Part shown: positions 1-7,518 of the stretch, one piece after another | Position numbering within the stretch: the stretch's first letter is position 1 | Layout of the letters: the number at the start of each line of letters is the position of its first letter | Assembly: GCA_900548595.1 (NCBI GenBank) | Contig: URLB01000024.1 | Span: 1 to 19,084, forward strand | Reading direction: 5' to 3' | Origin: an uncultured Eubacteriales bacterium | GTDB lineage: Bacteria; Bacillota; Clostridia; Lachnospirales; Anaerotignaceae | DNA: 19,084 nucleotides | Made by a program: the position numbers and the translations under genes | The notes under the pieces: model-generated | Seen by the model: only the letters and a program-made list of their open reading frames with translations | Databases searched by the model: none | What the model was told of the DNA's origin: nothing

Positions 1-520
1 TTCAGCCATGAGAGTTCTCGGTTTTGCGAAAATACCTAAGATGCTCAAAAAGGGAATATGCGTATCAATCGGTACAGACGGAGCTTCCGCTAACAACCGT
101 ATGACAATGATTGACGAAATGTACGTTACATCTCTTATACATAAGGGCTGGAGACTTGACCCTACGGTAGTTAAGGCAGAGGAAATAATAACAATGGCTA
201 CAACAAACGGTGCAAAGGCGCTTCTCTGGGAAGACGAGATAGGCGCGCTTAAACCGGGTATGAAAGCCGACCTTATAATAATCAACCCCGATTCCGCAGC
301 TATGCTGCCCATACACGACCCTATAGCCAACATAGTAACGGCTATGCACGAGTCCAATGTGGAATCCGTTATGTGTAACGGAGAGTGGGCAATGAAAGAC
401 AGAGTTATCCTTACTCTTGACGAACAGGCTATACTTGAGGAAGCGAAAATACATGCGGAGGCAATCAGAAAGAGAGCCGGAATAGTTCTCCCCGACAGAT
501 TCCCCGTAGTTAAATGCTGA
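1..520 (+). CDS. Amidohydrolase, MtaD/SAH deaminase type, C-terminal part (5' end outside window)
   Basis: The reading frame is already open at the left edge (Ser-Ala precede the first Met), so this is the C-terminal ~172 residues of a longer protein. It matches the C-terminal half of metal-dependent amidohydrolases of the 5-methylthioadenosine/S-adenosylhomocysteine deaminase and chlorohydrolase type. Visible family marks are the run before KIPKMLKKGI, the GTDGAS-NN segment whose Asp is a metal/catalytic residue in this family, and the late G-L-PGMKADLIII segment that closes the composite beta-sandwich. The usual family length is about 430 residues, so the HxH metal site and most of the barrel lie upstream. 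The likely role is cytoplasmic deamination of MTA, SAH or a related adenosine compound. The exact substrate cannot be settled from this part. The gene ends at TGA 518-520, just before a hairpin cluster. Confidence 0.85.
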   Translation, partial: SAMRVLGFAKIPKMLKKGICVSIGTDGASANNRMTMIDEMYVTSLIHKGWRLDPTVVKAEEIITMATTNGAKALLWEDEIGALKPGMKADLIIINPDSAAMLPIHDPIANIVTAMHESNVESVMCNGEWAMKDRVILTLDEQAILEEAKIHAEAIRKRAGIVLPDRFPVVKC

Positions 521-524
521 TAAC

Positions 525-557
525 GAAAAAAAGACCGCTGTTTAATAACAGCGGTCT
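525..557 (-). terminator. Hairpin with A-tract; reads as an intrinsic terminator on the minus strand
   Basis: A perfect 11-bp stem (532-542 with 547-557; AGACCGCTGTT and its complement) with a TAAT loop is preceded by an A-tract at 525-532. On the plus strand no U-tract follows, so it is a weak stop for the amidohydrolase transcript. Read on the minus strand it is a textbook GC stem followed by a run of U. It may be bidirectional, or it may end a minus-strand transcript crossing the palindromic region to its right. Confidence 0.6.
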
Positions 558-796
558 GAAGGCGTCGACAAAATCGACGCCTTTCGTCGAAATCCTGATT
601 TCGACGAGTTGATACAGTTGTAGAAACAGACAGGTTCCATCAGCAAAAATGCTTTGAAACCTGCTGTTTTCCTCGGCAGAAATGAATTCTGTCTGCGGAT
701 TCCACTCGGGAAACGGAGCTGTTTCCCGAACCCTTCCGCTAACCTAATATCTGTTTGTCTACAATCTGGAGCATACGTGAATACGTATGCTTTTTT
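532..796. repeat. Palindrome-rich intergenic block (tandem hairpins)
   Basis: The 347 bp between the amidohydrolase and the SLOG gene hold no credible gene but several near-perfect inverted repeats in a row: 532-557 (11-bp stem), 559-583 (10-bp stem, loop CAAAA), 584-607 (10-bp stem, loop CCTG), 677-691 (5-bp core), 706-729 (9-bp stem, loop GGAGCT) and 771-790 (8-bp stem, then six T). A longer-range pairing also exists: TTGTAGA-AACAG at 618-629 complements CTGTT-TG-TCTACAA at 751-764 with a 2-nt bulge, enclosing the inner hairpins. This looks like a folded RNA or a non-autonomous, MITE- or REP-like interspersed element. No known family was recognised. Confidence 0.55.
771..796 (+). terminator. 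Intrinsic terminator at right end of the palindromic block
   Basis: A perfect 8-bp stem GCATACGT / ACGTATGC with a GAAT loop (771-790) is directly followed by six T (791-796). It is a good plus-strand terminator that would isolate the promoter of the next gene from upstream transcription. Confidence 0.65.
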
Positions 797-816
797 GATA
801 TAAGTAAATATTTGAT

Positions 817-846
817 TTGAATTTTTCCGTGTGAACATGGTATACT
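817..846 (+). promoter_or_regulatory. Sigma-A-type promoter for the YpsA-like gene
   Basis: TTGAAT (817-822) and TATACT (841-846) are separated by 18 bp and lie just after a terminator. Transcription would start near 853, giving a leader of only about 15 nt that begins essentially at the ribosome binding site. Confidence 0.55.
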
Positions 847-867
847 TGTTTGCAGGAAGGTGAAAAA

Positions 868-1401
868 ATGAAAACCTGCGCTTTTACAGGTCATAGGCCT
901 GAAGGATTTGTATTTGGATATGATGAGGACAGTCCGATATGCAAGGCTGTTAAGATAGCAGTAAGAAACCAGATAGAACGTCTGTATGATGACGGATATA
1001 AAAGATTTATTACAGGCTGCGCTCTCGGCGTTGATATTTGGGCGGGAGAAGCCGTTATAGATTTAAAAAGAACAAAGAAGGATATCGAACTGATCGGAGC
1101 TGTTCCTTTCAAAGGACAGGAACGTGGCTGGACGGAAGAGCAGAGGGAGAGATACGAAGCTCTTTTAAAAAACTGCGATGATGTGGTAACGGTCAGTAAA
1201 AGATTTAATAAAAACGTTTTTTATATAAGGGACAGATATATGGTTGATAATGCGGATATAATTTTGGCGGTATATGATGATACAAGGGGATACAGCGGTA
1301 CAGGATATACTGTAAGATATGCTATGGGGAAAGATAAACCTTTGATTATCATTGATCCCGAAACTTTTGAAGTAACTAAACGAAATTTCAGAACGGAATA
1401 A
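868..1401 (+). CDS. YpsA/DUF1273-type SLOG-fold protein
   Basis: The 177-residue protein has the marks of the YpsA (DUF1273, SLOG superfamily) group: TGHRP at the very N-terminus, a GCALGVDIWAGE segment forming the Rossmann-like nucleotide-binding loop, the PFKGQERGW stretch, then VSKRF and a YMVDNAD segment, ending in a strand with LIIIDPE. SLOG proteins bind nucleotides or nucleotide-derived ligands. Bacillus YpsA influences cell division and stress, but its chemistry is unsettled and I claim none here. The ATG at 868 is chosen over the TTG at 850 because AGGAAGG (854-860) sits 7 nt before it; the upstream TTG would place the ribosome binding site inside the gene. It is a single-gene unit, with its own promoter and a terminator behind it. 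Confidence 0.85.
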   Translation: MKTCAFTGHRPEGFVFGYDEDSPICKAVKIAVRNQIERLYDDGYKRFITGCALGVDIWAGEAVIDLKRTKKDIELIGAVPFKGQERGWTEEQRERYEALLKNCDDVVTVSKRFNKNVFYIRDRYMVDNADIILAVYDDTRGYSGTGYTVRYAMGKDKPLIIIDPETFEVTKRNFRTE

Positions 1402-1422
1402 AAATTTTAAAACAGTGTTAAA

Positions 1423-1455
1423 AAAGAACGCTCTCAGTAGAGGGCGTTCTTTTTG
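1423..1455. terminator. Bidirectional intrinsic terminator between convergent genes
   Basis: The stem AGAACGCTCTC / GAGGGCGTTCT (one G-U pair) has an AGTA loop, A residues on the left and T residues on the right, and lies between the plus-strand YpsA-like gene and the minus-strand SOD gene. It suits termination of both transcripts. Confidence 0.8.
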
Positions 1456-1480
1456 TTTACATTTAACGTTTGTATGAAAT

Positions 1481-1957
1481 TTATATTCTGCGGATTATAC
1501 CGCAGGCTATTTTGCTTCCGGAATTTCCGGATGGCTGATTCGTGAGGTCATCGGCGTTTGAATGTATTACGACGGTTTTACCGATTACCTCATTTACAGA
1601 AAATCTGTTCGTAAGAAAAACCATAAACGCTTTGCCGGCGGCTGAAAAAAGAGGAGGCAAATCTCCTGCGTGGCATGGATGTTCAGCACCGTTAGGATTA
1701 TAGTGCATTCCCGTATCACTAAACGGATCGGTTTCGTTTCCCGTACAGATCGTACCTTCATGTATGTGAAAACCGAATATATTGCACGAATTATCGGGAA
1801 GACCTGCAATATCAACGCATATAACTGTGCCTTGGTCTGTGCTGTAAAACAATAGTTTGCCGTTTATACATTGATTATACGGACCACCTTTTATAAAACA
1901 TACGGCATTCGGTTCTTTAGAAATTAGGTTTTTACAATGCTTTGATAAAGTTGACAA
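1481..1957 (-). CDS. Cu/Zn superoxide dismutase family protein, cytoplasmic
   Basis: The 158-residue protein fits the Cu/Zn SOD family over its length. All metal ligands can be matched: His64 and His66 (FHIHEG), bridging His85 (MHYNP), His93, His96 and Asp99 (HAGDL), and His132 (VVIHSNADDL). Cys71 and Cys152 fit the conserved disulfide. The active-site Arg of the canonical GSRLACG motif is Lys149 here (GSKIACG), a conservative change that still gives a positive charge to guide superoxide. No signal peptide is present, whereas many bacterial Cu/Zn SODs are exported. The start is TTG at 1957, supported by GGGAG 8 nt upstream; no ATG occurs before the metal-binding core. In this family some members are not active dismutases, so activity is inferred from the ligands. 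Confidence 0.88.
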   Translation of the reverse strand: MSTLSKHCKNLISKEPNAVCFIKGGPYNQCINGKLLFYSTDQGTVICVDIAGLPDNSCNIFGFHIHEGTICTGNETDPFSDTGMHYNPNGAEHPCHAGDLPPLFSAAGKAFMVFLTNRFSVNEVIGKTVVIHSNADDLTNQPSGNSGSKIACGIIRRI

Positions 1958-1961
1958 TTAA

Positions 1962-1991
1962 TTGACTCCCGGATGTTTTTATTAATATATG
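1962..1991 (+). promoter_or_regulatory. Possible promoter for the phage structural island
   Basis: TTGACT (1962-1967) lies 18 bp before TATATG (1986-1991), ahead of the first island gene and divergent from the SOD gene. The -10 is only partly consensus, so this is a weak call. It is the best plus-strand candidate in the 138-bp gap, which is otherwise plain A+T-rich DNA without an obvious operator or attachment repeat. Confidence 0.3.
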
Positions 1992-2095
1992 CCGGCAAAT
2001 GTAAGGAATATGAGTTAATAAAATATAAATTTTAATGGTGGGATAGAAAACGTATGTTCTGATTTTGTATTATTGCAGTGAAAGGAGGGAGGAAT

Positions 2096-2422
2096 TTGAC
2101 AAAAAGGGAAAAGGAAAAATTAAAACCTATTATAAATGCCGCGGATAATATAGCCGAGGCTGTTGAAAAAGCTTCAGCTGACGAAGAACAGGTAAATCCT
2201 AACGGAAAAGTAGATATAAACACTATAAAGGGACTTACGGCAACAATGAAAGAGCTTACGGCGATAATAAGAAACGTAAACGAACTTCCTACAAGGAGTG
2301 AGAAAGAAGCTGAAAAAGCTACGAAAAATAAAATAGAACTTGAGAAAGCAAAAACAGAACGTGAGCAGACAGATAAGGAAATAAATGTAATCATACGGGG
2401 AGCGGAAAACTGGGACGGCTGA
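2096..2422 (+). CDS. Small terminase subunit-like protein (TerS), apparently without an HTH domain
   Basis: This is the first gene of the island, directly before TerL, where TerS normally lies. The start is taken as TTG 2096 because AAGGAGG (2082-2088) lies 7 nt before it; a GTG at 2078 would lie upstream of that site. The 108-residue product is almost all charged helix. It has a central part (about 37-60, with two KxLTA-like turns: IKGLTATMKELTAII) and a Glu/Lys coiled coil at about 68-95, then a short strand-like INVIIRGAENW end. That central-plus-tail layout resembles the oligomerisation and C-terminal portions of TerS proteins in Gram-positive phages, which usually also carry an N-terminal helix-turn-helix of ~60 residues for recognising the packaging site. 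None is visible here. TerS would form the ring that selects DNA and feeds TerL. Identity rests mostly on position and shape. Confidence 0.5.
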   Translation: MTKREKEKLKPIINAADNIAEAVEKASADEEQVNPNGKVDINTIKGLTATMKELTAIIRNVNELPTRSEKEAEKATKNKIELEKAKTEREQTDKEINVIIRGAENWDG

Positions 2423-2456
2423 TGAAAACAGTATGTTTAAAGGCAGGTGATGTAAT

Positions 2457-3830
2457 ACGAATATTTTTATAGATGAACCCAATGAAAAACAGAAAATGTT
2501 TTTGGCTGACAGACACAGACATATTGCCTTCGGAGGTGCAAGGGGAGGAGGAAAAAGCTGGGCGGTCAGAACGAAAGCAAAGCTGCTGGCATTCAGATAT
2601 GCCGGCATAAGAATATTGATTGTAAGAAGAAGTTACCCTGAGCTTATTAACAACCATATAAATATACTTCGCAGAGAATTAAAAGATACCGCTATATATA
2701 ACGACAGGGATAAAATATTAAAATTCATAAACGGAAGCACAATTAATTTTATGTACTGCGACAACGACGGGGACTTGGAAAGATTGCAGGGCGTTGAGTA
2801 TGATGTGATATTTATAGACGAGGCTACCCAGTTATCCGAATATCAGATGAAAACGATTTCCGCATGTGTAAGAGGCGTAAACAGATTTCCGAAGAGAATG
2901 TACTACACATGTAACCCCGGAGGAAAGGGGCACGCATATATAAAAAGACTTTTTATAGACAAAAAGTACAGAGACGGCGAAAACCCCGACGATTACGGAT
3001 TTATACAATCGCTGGCTACGGACAATACGGCTTTAATGGAGTATCAGCCCGACTATATAAACCAATTGGAGTCGCTCCCTCCTAAACTGAAAGAAGCGTG
3101 GCTGTACGGCAAATGGGATATATTTGAAGGTCAGTTTTTTGATGATTTTGTTATCGGAGATGAGAAAGCACAGGAGGAGCGACGTTTTACGCATGTTATA
3201 AAACCTTTTGATATATCGTCGGGAGACGCGAGAGGATGGAACATTTACAGAAGTTATGACTTCGGTTACAACAAACCTTTTTCATGCGCATGGTGGGCTG
3301 TCGATTACGACGGGATTATTTACAGAATACTTGAATTGTACGGATGCACAGATACGCCAAATGAAGGAGTGAGATGGACGCCTGAAAAACAATTTAAAGA
3401 GATAAGCAAAATAGAGAGGGAACATCCATGGCTTAGCGGACGAAACATCCAAGGAGTAGCGGATCCTTCCATATGGGACGCAAGCAGGGGAGAATCGGTA
3501 GCAGATACAGCGGCAAGGTACGGAATATATTTTTCACCCGGAGACAATAAAAGGATAGCGGGCTGGATGCAGTGCCACTACAGATTACAGTTTGACAACG
3601 AGGGGTATCCGAGAATGTATGTGTTTAATAACTGTAAAGCGTTTATAAGAACAATGCCCGAGCTGACTTTCAGCAATACAAATCCAGAAGACCTTGATAC
3701 GTCGGGAGAAGACCATGCAGCTGATGAATGGAGATATTTTTGCATGGAAAGACCGATAAAACCGATTGTTGAAAAAGAGAGCATAATTTTGTCAGACCCT
3801 CTGAATATGTTCGCAGATATAAAACAGTAA
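2457..3830 (+). CDS. Phage terminase large subunit (TerL), ATPase plus nuclease; apparent ACG start
   Basis: TerL is the motor that cuts DNA and pumps it through the portal into the procapsid. Counting from the first ATG (2496), the Walker A is GGARGGGKS (13-21), Walker B VIFIDEA (104-110) and the coupling motif TCNPGG (138-143). The C-terminal RNase H-fold nuclease has Asp255 (SYDFGYN), Asp323 (VADPS) and the late EDHAADEW acidic site. All catalytic residues are present. The reading frame is open upstream to 2451 and encodes NIFIDEPNEKQK, the typical TerL lead-in, so the ATG at 2496 is too late and has no ribosome binding site. The sequence AGGTGAT (2445-2451) sits at ideal spacing from ACG 2457-2459, which looks like a mutated ATG. 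I start the gene there (457 residues). If ACG is not used, ATT 2463 or the ATG at 2496 would give the product, probably poorly. Confidence 0.93.
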   Translation, partial: TNIFIDEPNEKQKMFLADRHRHIAFGGARGGGKSWAVRTKAKLLAFRYAGIRILIVRRSYPELINNHINILRRELKDTAIYNDRDKILKFINGSTINFMYCDNDGDLERLQGVEYDVIFIDEATQLSEYQMKTISACVRGVNRFPKRMYYTCNPGGKGHAYIKRLFIDKKYRDGENPDDYGFIQSLATDNTALMEYQPDYINQLESLPPKLKEAWLYGKWDIFEGQFFDDFVIGDEKAQEERRFTHVIKPFDISSGDARGWNIYRSYDFGYNKPFSCAWWAVDYDGIIYRILELYGCTDTPNEGVRWTPEKQFKEISKIEREHPWLSGRNIQGVADPSIWDASRGESVADTAARYGIYFSPGDNKRIAGWMQCHYRLQFDNEGYPRMYVFNNCKAFIRTMPELTFSNTNPEDLDTSGEDHAADEWRYFCMERPIKPIVEKESIILSDPLNMFADIKQ

Positions 3831-3844
3831 AAAGGAGGAGTGGT

Positions 3845-5695
3845 ATGGATAACAAAAAAACCGTTATCGGAGAGGAGACGCTGAGAAAAGCAAACGCAAT
3901 ACTCAGAAAATATAAAAGCGGAAAGACCTCTCTTGAGCAAAAGGTAATTGAAAACGAACAGTGGTGGAAACTGAGACATTGGCGATACATAAACGGAGGA
4001 AATGATGAATTTAAACCGGCGTCGGCATGGCTTTTCAGCGTAATAATGAACAAACATGCCGACGGAATAGAGGCGTATCCCGAACCTAACATACTGCCTA
4101 GGGAAGAGAATGACAGGGCAGAGGCCGTAAGACTTTCGGCAATAATACCGGCAGTATTGGAACAAAATGACTTTGAGGAAACATATTCGGACGTACTTTG
4201 GCAGAAACTGAAAACGGGAACGGGAGTATACGGCGTTTTTTGGGATTCTTCAAAATTAAACGGATTGGGAGACATAGCGGTAAAAAAGGTCGACCTTCTG
4301 AATATTTTTTGGGAACCGGGAATAACGGATTTACAACAGAGCGGAAACATTTTCACAACGGAACTTGTGGACAACGAAGCGCTTGAAAATATGTATCCAA
4401 GCCTGAGAGGAAGTCTTAAGGGAAACAATCTGACCACCGCAAAATATATATATGACGATAATGTGGACACAACCGATAAAAGCGTAGTAGTCGACTGGTA
4501 TTACAAAAAGCATAAAAACGGAAAGAGCATACTTCATTACTGCAAGTATGTCAATACGACGGTTATATATGCTACGGAAAACGATAATGAAAAGCCTGTT
4601 GACGGAATTGACGAAAACGGGCTGCCGATTTACGGATTAAGCAGAGCCGAGAGAGGTTGGTATGACCATGGAAAATATCCGTTTATATTTGACAGACTTT
4701 TTCCGACCGAAGGTACGCCATGCGGATTTGGGTATATAGATATATGCAAAAACACACAGGAGCAGATTGACAGACTTAACCAGGCAATTGTAAAGAATGC
4801 GGTTATGGGGGCTTCGCCGAGATATTTTATGAGAGGCGACGGAAGTGTGAATGAAAAGGAGTTTACCGATTGGAAAAGGCCCATAGTACATGTAAACGGA
4901 AATCTCGGAGCAGACAGTATAAGGCCGATAGACGTGCCTAATATGAGCGATATATATGTTTCCGTGCTTAATTCCAAAATACAGGAATTAAGAGAGACAT
5001 CGGGAAATAACGAAGCTTCAACGGGGAATACGCCGTCGGGAGTTACAGCCGCATCGGCCATAGCGGCGCTTCAGGAGGCTGCCGGTAAAACATCAAGGGC
5101 AAGCACTCTGTCGGCATACAGAGCCTACAGCAGGATGATTTCGCAGATAATAGAACTTATAAGGCAGTTCTATGACCTGCCGAGACAGTTCAGAATTACC
5201 GGAACGCTGGGCGAAGATATATATGTATCATACGACAACAGCGAAATAAAGCCGAAAATGCAGGAGGAATACGGAATAAATGTGGGAATGAAGTCCCCTG
5301 TTTTTGACATAAAAGTATCGGCACAGAGAAAAAACATATATTCTAAGGTTCAGCAGAATGAGCTGGCGCTGGAGTTGTACCGCAGCGGCTGTTTTAATCC
5401 GGAGCTGACGGATCAGACGCTTTTGTTGCTTGACACAATGGACTTTGACGGAAAAGAACGTATTATGAGGAAAATACATGAAAACGGGGATATGTACGGA
5501 AAAATGCAGAAATATAAAGAGCTTGCGCTAGCCATTGCCGCAAGGTATGACGATGAGGCGTACAGGCGTATTTTAGCTGTTGAGAATGGGACGGCGGTTA
5601 AACCGAAGGGAGGAACGAACAGAAAACTGTCGGGAGAATCATCAATAACATTAAAAGCAAGGAAAAAAGCGGCACAGTCAATAATGCCGAGATAA
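3845..5695 (+). CDS. Phage portal protein
   Basis: The 616-residue protein follows TerL by 14 bp with AAGGAGG before the ATG. It has portal-type features: an N-terminal helical part with paired Trp near W40-W41 and a K-x-WRYINGGNDEFKPASAW-like region, a middle beta-rich wing (about 180-260), and a long clip/stem/crown region with NQAIVKNAVMGASPRYF followed by a Thr/Ala-rich segment (TGNTPSGVTAASAIAALQE, about 397-415) that continues into an amphipathic helix as in the long-form P22/podovirus type of portal. The C-terminus is basic. Twelve copies would form the ring at one capsid vertex that TerL docks onto and DNA passes through. The length lies between siphovirus portals (~450) and P22 gp1 (725). 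No frameshift or stop interrupts it. The exact family was not confirmed by search. Confidence 0.85.
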   Translation: MDNKKTVIGEETLRKANAILRKYKSGKTSLEQKVIENEQWWKLRHWRYINGGNDEFKPASAWLFSVIMNKHADGIEAYPEPNILPREENDRAEAVRLSAIIPAVLEQNDFEETYSDVLWQKLKTGTGVYGVFWDSSKLNGLGDIAVKKVDLLNIFWEPGITDLQQSGNIFTTELVDNEALENMYPSLRGSLKGNNLTTAKYIYDDNVDTTDKSVVVDWYYKKHKNGKSILHYCKYVNTTVIYATENDNEKPVDGIDENGLPIYGLSRAERGWYDHGKYPFIFDRLFPTEGTPCGFGYIDICKNTQEQIDRLNQAIVKNAVMGASPRYFMRGDGSVNEKEFTDWKRPIVHVNGNLGADSIRPIDVPNMSDIYVSVLNSKIQELRETSGNNEASTGNTPSGVTAASAIAALQEAAGKTSRASTLSAYRAYSRMISQIIELIRQFYDLPRQFRITGTLGEDIYVSYDNSEIKPKMQEEYGINVGMKSPVFDIKVSAQRKNIYSKVQQNELALELYRSGCFNPELTDQTLLLLDTMDFDGKERIMRKIHENGDMYGKMQKYKELALAIAARYDDEAYRRILAVENGTAVKPKGGTNRKLSGESSITLKARKKAAQSIMPR

Positions 5696-5708
5696 AGGAG
5701 GAATGAAA

Positions 5709-6125
5709 ATGAGAAATTTTGACCGAAGAAACGAGACAGAACAAAATGAAACGGCAAAAAGAAGACTTATGGAGATTATAGAAGAAAGTGAAAAAGTAAA
5801 GGCTGTTTATCCGATGTTTAATCTGGAAAAAGAATTTGAAAATCCTGTGTTTAGACGTTTGGCAGCCGCAGGAGTTCCCGTAATAGCTGCTTTTGAACTG
5901 ATTCACAGAGATGAGGTGAACGGACTTTTGATAGAAAGAGCCGTAAGACAGGCGGAAAAAAGAATAAGCGGTTCTATACAGTCGGGAGCGGAAAGACCGA
6001 CAGAAAACGGAAATTCACATAAAGCGGCAGCTTTGACGGATTTTGACCCTAAAAATCTATCAAAAGAGGAACGAAAAAATATAAAGGAAAGAGTAAGAAG
6101 AGGAGAAAATGTTTATCTCGGATAA
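5709..6125 (+). CDS. Probable capsid scaffold-like protein
   Basis: The 138-residue protein lies between portal and major capsid protein, the usual place for the scaffold. It is highly charged and mostly helical: an E/R-rich N-terminus, a core VYPMFNLEKEFENPVFRRL-AAGVPVIAAFELIHRDE that recurs in short scaffold-type proteins of Clostridia phages, a disordered middle with RPTENGN, and a basic C-terminus (SKEERKNIKERVRRGENVYLG). A basic C-terminal helix binds the capsid shell in known scaffolds. The ATG at 5709 is chosen over 5703 because AAAGGAGG ends 7 nt before it. No protease is encoded nearby, so the scaffold would have to leave the procapsid without an island-encoded prohead protease. The role is inferred from position and shape. 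Confidence 0.65.
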   Translation: MRNFDRRNETEQNETAKRRLMEIIEESEKVKAVYPMFNLEKEFENPVFRRLAAAGVPVIAAFELIHRDEVNGLLIERAVRQAEKRISGSIQSGAERPTENGNSHKAAALTDFDPKNLSKEERKNIKERVRRGENVYLG

Positions 6126-6155
6126 AAAATATTAAAAAATGAAAGGAATGATTAT

Positions 6156-7208
6156 ATGTTAAAACTGAATTTACAGCATTTTGCGGAGGCCGGAACACTG
6201 GTAAACGCAACGGGAAACTATGTGAACGCCTATGACGGCAAGACTACGAATTTTGACGGAGCAAATACGCTTACTCCGACCATGAAAACATATTATGATA
6301 CGGAACTTCTTGAAAACGCAAGAGCGGAGCTTGTACATACACAGTTCGGAAAGAAACAGCCTCTTCCGTCCCATAGAGGAAAAACAGTCGAATGGAGAAA
6401 GTGGAATACCCTTGAGGACGCTTCGCAGCTTACGGAAGGAGTTATACCGACAGGTCAGAAACTCGGACAGTCCAGTATAACTGTTCCGATAACTCAGTAC
6501 GGTACATATGTTACGGTATCGGATCAGCTGGAACTTCACGCAGTAGACGATGTGATACTGGGAGCGGCGGAAGAACTGGGAGCTTCGGCAGGTTCTACAA
6601 TGGATAAAATCGCAAGAAACGCAATATGTCAGGGAACAAACGTAATCTATGCCGACAAAATAGGAGAGGACGGAACGGCAACGGAAGTTACGTCAAGAAC
6701 GGAGCTTGATAAAACGGCAAAGCTAACGCCGGCAATGGTAAACAAAGCGGTAACGAACTTGAAAAAAATGAAAGCGCCGAGAATAGACGGAAAATATATG
6801 GCAATCATACATCCTTCCGTAGGTTATGACCTTCGACAGAGTCCCGAATGGAATGAAGCGCATAAATATGCTTCTCCGGAAGAGATATACAACGGAGAAA
6901 TAGGAGAACTGCATGGCGTAAGATTTATAGAGACAACAGAAGCCAAAATTGTAAAGGAATCCGGAGGAGGTTCTCCGAGAGCGGTTTATCTTTCTCTTTT
7001 CTTCGGAAAGGACGCATATGGCGAAATAGACCCTGACGGAGGCGGAATGGAAATGATAATAAAAGACAAGTCAGAGGCGGGAGGACCGTTAAACCAGTTT
7101 TCGACGCTTGGATACAAGTTTTCGACTGCCTTTAAAATTCTTTATGAGGATAGAATGGTGAGAGTTGAAAGCTGTTCCGATTATTCTGACGTAGATGAGG
7201 AAAATTGA
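6156..7208 (+). CDS. Major capsid protein, N4-gp56 family (HK97 fold)
   Basis: The 350-residue protein has the hallmarks of the N4-gp56 capsid family. These are the LNLQHFAE start common in Gram-positive capsid genes, YYDTELLENARAELVHTQFGKKQPLPSHRGKTVEWRKW-type N-arm/E-loop sequence (about 46-84), LTEGVIPTGQKL (about 92-103), the QYGTYVTVSDQLEL strand (about 114-127), and GTNVIYAD (about 165-172). A late IEVxPDGGGxxM-like stretch (about 290-303) and a GYKFSTAFKIL end (about 325-335) complete the fold. It would assemble the icosahedral shell on the scaffold. The ATG follows AAAGGA with an 8-nt spacer. Members of this family are typical of short-tailed phages, which agrees with the absence of a tape-measure gene downstream. 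The protein appears intact. Confidence 0.9.
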   Translation: MLKLNLQHFAEAGTLVNATGNYVNAYDGKTTNFDGANTLTPTMKTYYDTELLENARAELVHTQFGKKQPLPSHRGKTVEWRKWNTLEDASQLTEGVIPTGQKLGQSSITVPITQYGTYVTVSDQLELHAVDDVILGAAEELGASAGSTMDKIARNAICQGTNVIYADKIGEDGTATEVTSRTELDKTAKLTPAMVNKAVTNLKKMKAPRIDGKYMAIIHPSVGYDLRQSPEWNEAHKYASPEEIYNGEIGELHGVRFIETTEAKIVKESGGGSPRAVYLSLFFGKDAYGEIDPDGGGMEMIIKDKSEAGGPLNQFSTLGYKFSTAFKILYEDRMVRVESCSDYSDVDEEN

Positions 7209-7240
7209 AATAATCGACTTGAAAATAAGGAGGAATAAAT

Positions 7241-7489
7241 TTGATGAAAATTAACGGTACAATTACAGCGGGAACATCCGAAAGTTGGAGCGAAATGGTT
7301 GAAGTGAGGCTTCCGAAAGCTCCCAAAACAGAACAGAATTTTCAGTTTGTAGGAGTAAACGGAAAGACATTCCAAGTACCGAAGGGAAAGACCGTTAAGG
7401 TGCCGAAGCCTGTAGCGGAAGTACTCGCAAATGCCGAAGCCGCTAAACTGGCAGCCGAAGAATATGAAAACGGATTGGCAGGGGAATAA
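7241..7489 (+). CDS. Small conserved phage head protein of unknown function
   Basis: This is an 82-residue (or 81-residue) protein directly after the capsid gene. It has a short beta-rich centre (FQFVGVNGKTFQVPKGKTVKVPKPVAEVL) followed by an Ala/Glu-rich helical tail. Small proteins with the pattern VxVNGxxxxVPKGxxVxVPxxVAEVL often follow capsid genes in Clostridia phages; their role, perhaps capsid decoration or head completion, is not established. The start is ambiguous: TTG 7241 sits exactly 7 nt behind AAGGAGG (7227-7233), whereas ATG 7244 lies 10 nt behind. The difference is one residue. Confidence 0.75.
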   Translation: MMKINGTITAGTSESWSEMVEVRLPKAPKTEQNFQFVGVNGKTFQVPKGKTVKVPKPVAEVLANAEAAKLAAEEYENGLAGE

Positions 7490-7518
7490 CCCTGCCTTTA
7501 CGAAAGAAGGGGAAAAAT

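Noticed and set aside
542..838. Minus-strand 98-residue frame in the hairpin block
   Set aside because: It runs through several perfect palindromes, has no ribosome binding site and no recognisable domain; its composition follows the inverted repeats.
2422..2472. Tiny ORF (16 codons) starting at the TerS stop (TGATG overlap)
   Set aside because: Too short, no ribosome binding site of its own, and it overlaps the conserved TerL lead-in read in another frame.
6156..7208. Encapsulin instead of phage capsid
   Set aside because: The sequence pattern is N4-gp56 and it lies with terminase, portal and scaffold; no cargo enzyme gene is adjacent.
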